This document shows, piece by piece, positions 57,590 through 64,000 of a stretch of DNA of 64,000 bases (within the stretch, counting starts at the first letter, position 1; each line of letters opens with the position of its first letter). The notes below the pieces were generated by a model. It ran no database searches, was not told where the DNA came from, and saw only the letters and a list, made by a program, of their open reading frames with translations. Both the position numbers and the translations under genes were made by a program. Origin of the DNA: Diphasiastrum complanatum (Eukaryota; Streptophyta; Lycopodiopsida; Lycopodiales; Lycopodiaceae); assembly GCA_029204225.1 (NCBI GenBank), contig CM055101.1, forward strand, positions 42,496,927-42,560,926, given 5' to 3'.

Positions 57590-58110
57590 TGACTGCCCTA
57601 CGCTGCGAGAGTGCAGGTCTTGCGAGGGTTGAGCTCTCTCAAGAAGTCAACTCTCACCCACTGTTCTATATATCTGATTTTCAAGATCTGACTATGCAAA
57701 TAGGATAATTTCACTACCCTGAGTCCAAAAATGCTATCTGCGAAGATTGGTTCAGAGATCTTGATGCTCTACGAAGGTTCCCAAGATTTTGCCTCTCTGA
57801 ATCCTTACATACACTCAAATTTGGTGAGTTTTTCATCAGTAACTCTCGTAGAGACTTTTACAGATGTATCTGAGTCAGATTTAGTGATTGACAAGGCTAC
57901 GAGAGTTGGTTTTCAAAGGATCTCAAAAAATCATGGAAAAAGTGCCATTTTTAGTGATTTTTGGTGATATCTTGAGATTCTCTGATCCATAACTCTTGCA
58001 AGCTGGTATACACTTGCATCTAGGTCAGATCTAACTTTGGAGAACCCTATGAGAGTTCTTATGGAGATTTGGTTGTTGATCCATTAGTTTAAGTGATTTT
58101 TACCCCTAGT
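57590..58110. repeat. Imperfect ~150-bp repeats, second locus
   Basis: Units near 57601, 57733, 57841 and 57991 carry aactct(c/t)g(t/c)a(a/g)-type openings and tgcgag/tacgag words. The last unit (aactcttgcaagct ... gagagttcttatgga) closely resembles the middle unit at 40290 (aactcttgcaagct ... gagaattcttatgaa). Confidence 0.5.
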
Positions 58111-58184
58111 TTGGTACTTTTTCTTCAAGATCTGTGCTTCAAATCTGTATTTTTTTAGGCTAAGTAGTATCTAATGATGATCTG

Positions 58185-58378
58185 CTATCTTTTTGATCCC
58201 ATCTGGATCTGGATCCTATTGGATCTTGCCTGATCTATTCAAATTTTGTCTGATCTTATCGAATCTCAAGGGATTTGGCTCGATTTGACTAGATCTACTT
58301 AGATCTGACTTATTTTGATTAGATCTGGCTGTGATGACTTCTGATAGGGCTTGATCTGACTCCTATACATGTAAGTGG
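58185..58378. repeat. GATCT-rich cryptic simple sequence
   Basis: The word gatct or its variants recurs about fifteen times in 180 bases with irregular spacing. No reading frame. Confidence 0.7.
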
Positions 58379-60040
58379 TCACCACCTACTAGATCTATCT
58401 TGTTGTGGCGGCCAGTACTTGTGGAGTCGGCTACCGTTGATGGGTGTATCGAATGGCATCCCATCAAGTTGTTCAAGGTTCACGGCTCTATGGCTCAAAA
58501 TTTCCTTGACACGGTACGGGCCTTCGCATGTGAACTTCAACTTTTTCTTGATTGTCTTGGTTTTATACATGAGAACTAGGTCTCCAGATCGAAGATCCTT
58601 CTTGTTAACCGGTGATTATGTACTGCCAAGATGTGTGTCTCGCAAAGTTTGTGTAAAGCTTCATGGCGTAGTTGCAGAGATTTGGATTCATCCAAGCGCT
58701 GTGTCACCACAACCTGTAATGACGGCACCAAAAACTCTACTGGCATTACTGCATCCTGACCATAAACCAATTGAAAGGGTGTTTGATAAGTGCTTCCCTT
58801 ATATGCTGTCTTGAATGCCCACAGTGCAGCATGTAACTTGTGCTACACAAGATCTTATTGGATGACTCTGTCTGCCCATTACCGCGAGGATAATAAGATG
58901 TGCTAAATCGATGGATCACGAAGAATTCCTCCAACATGACTCTAATGGTCTCATTAACGAAATGGCTTCCGTGATTGCTGACTATCTCCACCGGGCATCC
59001 AAAGCGCACAATAATATTTTCATACAGGAACTTGGCGGTTGCTTGAGCATCAGCAGTTCGCACTGCCTTGGCTTCTACTCACTAGGTGAGATAATGTGAA
59101 ATGGTACTTCATGATGGTGCAAACAATCGTTTTGATCTGATCGCAATGGGGAGTTGACTGGTGGTGCTGGTACTTCTGATGGTAGAGGTGCTGTTCGTTT
59201 TTCTTTTTCTCGTGCTGCTTCCACTGCCTGTGCATCCTGTATCATGGCGTATCCTTTGGTATTGCCTTCCTTCTTCCCTCACATTAGGATATGGTCTTGC
59301 TGCTGTGGGTTGATCATCGACCATTGATACTGATGATGTTGTAGATGGAACCACTACCTGCTGTTTATGTGTTCGTGTAACTGCTAGCACTGGAACATGG
59401 GATTTTTGCTTTTCTTGTGGCGTCCTTCCTAGAACTACTATCGGTTGTATCGAGACTAGATTCAAGGGTGCACTCGTTCCAGGTTTAATTGGGCAATTCT
59501 TGTAGAAATGCCCATACCCACATTCTCTACAAAAAGTCATGTATTGTCCCTTATAAGGACATTTTGCAATTCAATGGCCTTCGCCGCATCCATAACAACC
59601 ATAGATTCTACCTCCTTGACGTTGAGGCTGCGCAACATAGGTCGCATAATATTTGTTGAGGCTACGCAGCGTAGGTCGCATAATATTCATTGATAGTCGG
59701 ATCGACAAATGCCTCCTCTGGTCCATACCATTGTTGCTGCTCAGGTGGGGATGGCAGTTCTTGCTCTGCTATGGTCACATTTGCATGAGCCACTTGATTG
59801 TTAGCTGGCCCTGGTGGTGCTGGTAAGGCCATGCACTGTTGATTATTTGGCGCGCCATACATACCGTGGTGCCGCATTCGATGCTCCTTGATGATACAGA
59901 TAAGAGGTCTGATACTGATTCCTCTTCTGTTGTATGATTCGAGGGTTAATGGGTAGAATGCCGTTTCATGCGACGATGCATTGCACAAGTGGCAGAACCT
60001 TTGTCTCAGTTTGAGATTTTGCTTCAAAACTGGACACTCA
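58379..60040 (-). mobile_element. Ty3/gypsy gag-integrase relic
   Basis: Minus strand. Gag end 60027-59109 has cysteine-rich motifs (FCHLCNASSHETAF; a shifted CYGCGEGH; FCRECGYGHFYKNC) in a proline/glutamine-rich context. It is followed within about 50 bases by the integrase core (59063-58746: ENIIVRFGCPVEIVSNHGSHF, YYPRGNGQTESSNK). The integrase C-terminus follows at 58770-58379 (VYGQDAVMPVEF; FTCEGPYRVKEIL). Protease, RT and RNase H are missing between gag and integrase. The usual S-D-x-G-x-x-F aspartate is asparagine here, so the integrase would be inactive. Confidence 0.8.
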
Positions 60041-61254
60041 TTCGTCTTTCAGTGGTGCACTCCTTGTGCGTGGTATTTTATCACTCCTAAGTGCTTACTA
60101 GTGATAGATTTTGTTTCAATCACAATCCAATTTCATGAACTATTTAGCGTCAATATACTATTGATGTGTGTACATTTTGTTTATTCTAAGAGTTACTACT
60201 AAATATAGACATGCAAATTGTTCAAAATGAAATTTTACATTTTTATTTTTTAGGCATTTAGCACACACTGGTAAGCAATCATAATCATATGTTTGAAAGT
60301 TAACATGTCGTTGTTTGGTGAGTTTGAGAAGAAAAAGATTTCTTTAAATCATTTTATATTTATTTATTTATTTATATCATTTGCAAACATTTGAATCATT
60401 CTTGTCTTTTAAGACACATCTTGTAGCCTGAATCTTTAATTATATGAACACAATATATTTCAACAAGTACTTTTTTTTTTTTGGTTTTCTATATGTGCAT
60501 TCTTGAGTATTTAATAAAACATAAAGTCTTTTTTAGAAGTTGATCCATCTTCTTTCTTCCTTGAGAAGTGTTCCCAATCATAGACACCTTGCTTATTATA
60601 TCTAATGGTGCCATCCTTTTAGACTGAAGAGTGTCATTTTTTCAACCTGATAATCTAGTGGAAATATTGCCTTTTGAATGAAGTGTGTATGTAAGTAGTT
60701 TTGGGTGGGTATCAAAATTTTGAATACTATTGAATTTTTTTTCTATTTTTCAAAATCAATCGGGTCATGATATTATCAAGGGTGATACCAATGAAGTAGA
60801 TTGGGTGTACACCATATTAGTATTGCAAGGGTGATACTAATGAATTATCAGTTTTTCAGAAGGTTGATGCTTATAGAAGTCAAAAAGTGAGAAAGTGGCC
60901 TCTTACGTGTTCATTTTAGACTCCGAAGGCATTTTATCAAGAAAGGCATTCTAGACTCCGAAGGCACTATTGAGCCAGTTTTATCTGAGCAGCTATCTAG
61001 TGCAAGATCACGGGTTTCAATCTGGAGTTGGAACTTTTGAGTCTTGTGGAGGGGTGGGTCAGGGGGGCTTTTTGTATTTAAGGCCATCTTAAAAATTGGA
61101 CGCGAGGAATGGGCACATAAAGGCGGGACCACGTTGGAGCCACGTCGAGGAGTAATACCCGCCAAACAAGTGGCCGCGTGACCATGGGACCAAACAGAAG
61201 AAAAAAACCCCATAAATACTGTTCGAAGAGTCAAAGACCTATTCTTACGATCCA
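60041..61254. other. AT-rich intergenic DNA upstream of the importin gene
   Basis: No gene is seen. It includes tttatttattta tracts (near 60360) and a T11-12 run (60470-60482). A short duplicated word tagactccgaaggca lies at about 60917 and 60952. Confidence 0.5.
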
Positions 61255-61483
61255 ATTCCTGAAGGAAGGAAAGCTTTTTTTTTTTCTCTTTCCGCTTCGA
61301 TTAACAGAGAAACCTTAAATAAAAAGACGAGGAGGAGAGGGTTTCTTCAAACCCTTGCTTGGCTTGCTTTCATGCTCGATCTCCCTCCTCTCCTGCTCGA
61401 TCCGATCCGATCCATCTTTTTGTGTTGATCGGGGGCTTGCGAGCGATCGGCAAGGGGAGGGGGAAGGCGCCGGAGTAGCGGCG
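61205..61483 (+). promoter_or_regulatory. Likely core promoter and 5' UTR of importin-5 type gene
   Basis: A CATAAATACT TATA-like word is near 61211. Downstream is a CT-rich leader (tttttttctctttccgcttcg near 61270) and a GC-rich stretch up to the start codon, typical of plant 5' UTRs. The transcription start is inferred at about 61240-61265. An in-frame ATG at 61355 would add 43 residues, but that extension is not family-like. Confidence 0.45.
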
Positions 61484-64000
61484 ATGGAGGCGCAGGTCGG
61501 AGCCGTGCTCGGACCTGATTTGTTGCCCTTTGAAACGCTGGTGTTGCAGCTTATGAGCCCCGGCAATGAACAGCGAGGGCAGGCGGAGCAGCTGTTTAAC
61601 TATTGCAAGCAGCATCATCCTGAGGCGCTGGTGATGAAGATGGTGCACACGCTGCAGGCCAGCCAGCAGGTGGAGGTGCGCGCCATGTCGGCCATCTTGC
61701 TGCGGAAGCTCATCACTAAGGATGATGTTTCCCTTTGGCCGCAGCTCAACGCATCCGTACAGACCACTGTCAAGGCTCAGCTCTTGATCTGCGTGCAGCG
61801 TGAGGAGGGGAAGAGCATTCTGAAGAAGCTTTGTGATACTGTAGCAGAGCTTGCGGCGGGCATTCTGGAAGAAGGCATGTGGCCGGAGTTGCTTCCTTTT
61901 ATGTTTCAGTGCGTGAGTTCGGATTCGCCGAAATTGCAAGAGAGTGCTTTGTTGATGTTTGCGCAGCTGGCGCAGTATATGGGGCCGCAACTGAGATCTC
62001 ATTTGCCAACATTACATGCCGTTTTTCAGCAAAGTCTCTCAGCCAACACATCCAGTGATGTCCGTATTGCTGCCTTGCGTGCCACCACCAGTTTTGTGCA
62101 AACGCTTGAATCTCAGCAGGAACGCGATGGTTTTCAGGATCTTTTGCCTGGAATGATGCAAACCCTATCATTAGCTTTGAATAATCACGAAGAAGCGACA
62201 GCTCAGGAAGCTCTTGAGATGTTTATAGAGGTCGCAGGTTCGGAGCCACGTTTTCTCCGGCGACAACTTGTAGAAGTGGTTGGCCACATGTTGCAGATTG
62301 CAGAAGCAGGAGAGCTGGAGGAAGGCACCCGCCACTTGGCGGTGGAATTTCTTCTTACTCTGGCGGAAGCAAGAGAACGTGCACCAGGAATGATGCGTAA
62401 GTTGCCGCAGTTCATTGGCAGGCTATTTGCAACTCTTATGAAAATGCTTCTGGACATTGAGGATGAGGCTGCTTGGCACTCGGCAGAAGTTGAAGACGAA
62501 GAAGCAGGTGAGAGCAGTAATTATGAAGTTGGCCAAGAATGCTTGGATCGACTTGCAATTTCACTAGGAGGAAAGACGATTCTCCCTGTTGCTTCCCAAC
62601 TGCTACCTGCCTTTGTCACGGATCAAGATTGGAAGAAACGACATGCTGCCCTTATTACCCTCGCACAAATTGCAGAAGGATGTGCTAAGGTGATTGTAAA
62701 GTATTGACTTGGAAAAGACATTGTTTACATTGCTTTGTGATTCCTGTTTTTCAAGACTAATTTCTTGAGAAGGTTTCAGGTCTGATGCATTGTGAAATCA
62801 GTCATAGAAGGTGCACAAATCTGTACACAAAGTGAATTTAGATCCATATGTATCTTACACAAGGAGTGACTTGAGCAGGTGATGATAAAAAACCTAGAGC
62901 CTGTCGTCTCAATGATTCTAAACTCATTTCAAGATCCCCATCCTCGAGTTCGCTGGGCAGCAATCAATGCTATTGGGCAACTCTCTACCGACTTGGGGCC
63001 AGATCTACAGCAACAATATCATCAACAAGTTTTGCCTGCTCTTGCACGAGCTATGGATGATTTCCAGAATCCTCGTGTGCAGGTAAAAACTTATATGTAG
63101 AGATATTCGTTTCCTTGGCAAGCACATGCCATTTTACAGGGTCAAGTTTGGGAGGGATGGTGTCGCTGGTGCGTGCCTGTACCAATCATCTATTTAGCCT
63201 GCAAAGCAATCAAGCTTTTTAGGTCATGTTTGAAAATTATCAAAAGCTATACTTTAAAGCTTTCTTGTGGACTCTGGAGTGTGCAAGGCACTGTCAGCTG
63301 GGAGATTCATCTAACAAAATCACGTTGTAGAATTGATGCAGCATTTTTCTCCCCCTGATAATTTTCTATCTTCAAGACGGTGCCACTGTTGTGGTTCATA
63401 TGACTGGTTGTTTGTTTAGAGCTCACTTTTTGTGATAAATGATTATCATAGGAGCACAACAACCAGTCATATGAACCACAAAAACAGTGGCAGATGTTTT
63501 TTTCTAACATGTCCTTTGTGCAGTCAAACTCTGGACTTGGAAAAGAACTTAGGAGAGTAAACAGGGTTTGAACCAGCTAATGTGCTTATTAGAGGGCTAG
63601 GGGTGGGGAATGTTCCATGGGCACTCTCACAATATAACATTGGAGAAAAATTGTATGGGCTTTTTTTTACCTGCCTTTAATGGAATTTTATGTGTGCAGG
63701 CTCATGCAGCAGCAGCAATATTGAACTTTAGCGAGAGCTGTACTCCGGAAATCTTGACTCCTTATTTAGATGGTATTATCAGTAAATTGCTTGTCCTCTT
63801 GCAGGTAATAATTCTCTTGGAGCCACTTCATTGTGTATTTTTTTCATGATGAAAACATTGCCAACCTTAATTGCTACGCAATTCATGGATTTGCAAAAGC
63901 TGTGCATGCCAAATTTTGATGATTTAACTGAAATTTTGAATTTTGATGATCCAACTTACTGTATTGACAGAATGGCAGAAAGATGGTACAAGAAGGTGCT
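61484..64000 (+). CDS. Importin-5 / karyopherin-beta-3 type nuclear import receptor, 5' part
   Basis: Exons 61484-62689, 62879-63082, 63700-63804 and 63971 onward past the window edge. All junctions are GT..AG and in phase 0, giving 402+68+35+10 = 515 codons, close to half of the ~1100 residues usual for importin-5. The product carries cargo proteins through nuclear pores, binding RanGTP through its N-terminal HEAT repeats. The sequence closely follows plant importin-5 (Arabidopsis At5g19820 type): [19 protein letters not shown] at the N-terminus, then [36 protein letters not shown], an acidic loop [12 protein letters not shown], and [20 protein letters not shown] and [16 protein letters not shown]. 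The start at 61484 is chosen for its good context (gcgATGG) and family length. Translation into intron 1 would stop at 62705. No damage is seen, and GC content is higher than in the surroundings. Confidence 0.95.
63381..63491. repeat. Inverted-repeat hairpin inside importin intron 2
   Basis: The arm 63381-63412 (tgccactgttgtggttcata...) pairs with 63458-63491 (...tatgaaccacaaaaacagtggca). About 31 of 33 bases pair, around a loop of about 45 bases. The exact CATATGA core is kept in both arms. It could be a foldback/MITE remnant or a structured intronic element. Confidence 0.8.

Noticed and set aside
61355-61483. 43-codon N-terminal extension of importin from an upstream ATG
   Set aside because: Low-complexity Ser/Leu-rich sequence unlike the family. 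The ATG at 61484 has the better context and aligns with known N-termini.
61370-62002. 210-codon minus-strand frame opposite importin exon 1
   Set aside because: A shadow of a GC-rich coding exon. It has no domain, and the plus strand encodes a conserved protein.

Overview
Large, repeat-dense plant nuclear DNA. Two host-gene loci are recognisable: a duplicated pirin/YhhW-type cupin gene at the left, and the first four exons of a karyopherin (importin-5 type) gene at the right edge. Almost everything between is Ty1/copia retrotransposon sequence (gag zinc knuckles, DSGA protease, integrase, RVT_2 reverse transcriptase, RNase H, and TGGTATCAGAGC primer-binding sites beside LTR ends), with one Penelope-like reverse transcriptase relic and one Ty3/gypsy relic. 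GT..AG introns, TATA boxes, dinucleotide microsatellites and the importin sequence all say land plant. A Penelope-like RT and this pirin type suggest a non-flowering lineage (fern, lycophyte or gymnosperm), but that is a weak inference.

Layout. 1-9.2 kb: two pirin-like genes head to head, about 2.3-2.5 kb arms around a ~3.2 kb spacer. The left copy (minus strand) splices into an uninterrupted 255-codon frame; the right copy (plus strand) is broken by several indels. 9.4-18.4 kb: two nested copia elements scrambled by an inversion of about 3.5 kb (13543-17065). Reversing it rejoins both elements and brings back two 677-bp LTRs with a perfect 5-bp target duplication. 18.5-21.1 kb: copia RT fragment, then an LTR end, primer-binding site, long leader and interrupted gag. 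22.1-25.0 kb: a Penelope-like RT relic between two direct repeats that each end in a different dinucleotide microsatellite. 25.0-28.98 kb: copia scrap, an LTR-like repeat, and unclassified DNA. 28.98-40.1 kb: one copia element interrupted in its gag zinc-knuckle region by a second, nearly full-length copia element (33417-39226). 40.1-54 kb: stacked copia fragments on both strands. 54.2-56.05 kb: a short deletion derivative with two LTRs and a ~0.5 kb interior. 56.2-60.0 kb: dispersed repeats and a Ty3/gypsy gag-integrase relic. 61.5-64.0 kb: importin-5 type gene, exons 1-4, continuing past the window.

Only the left pirin-like gene and the importin gene look like working host genes. No new defence or metabolic system is visible. 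The most informative items are the reconstructed inversion, the inverted pirin-like duplication and the Penelope-like repeat structure.
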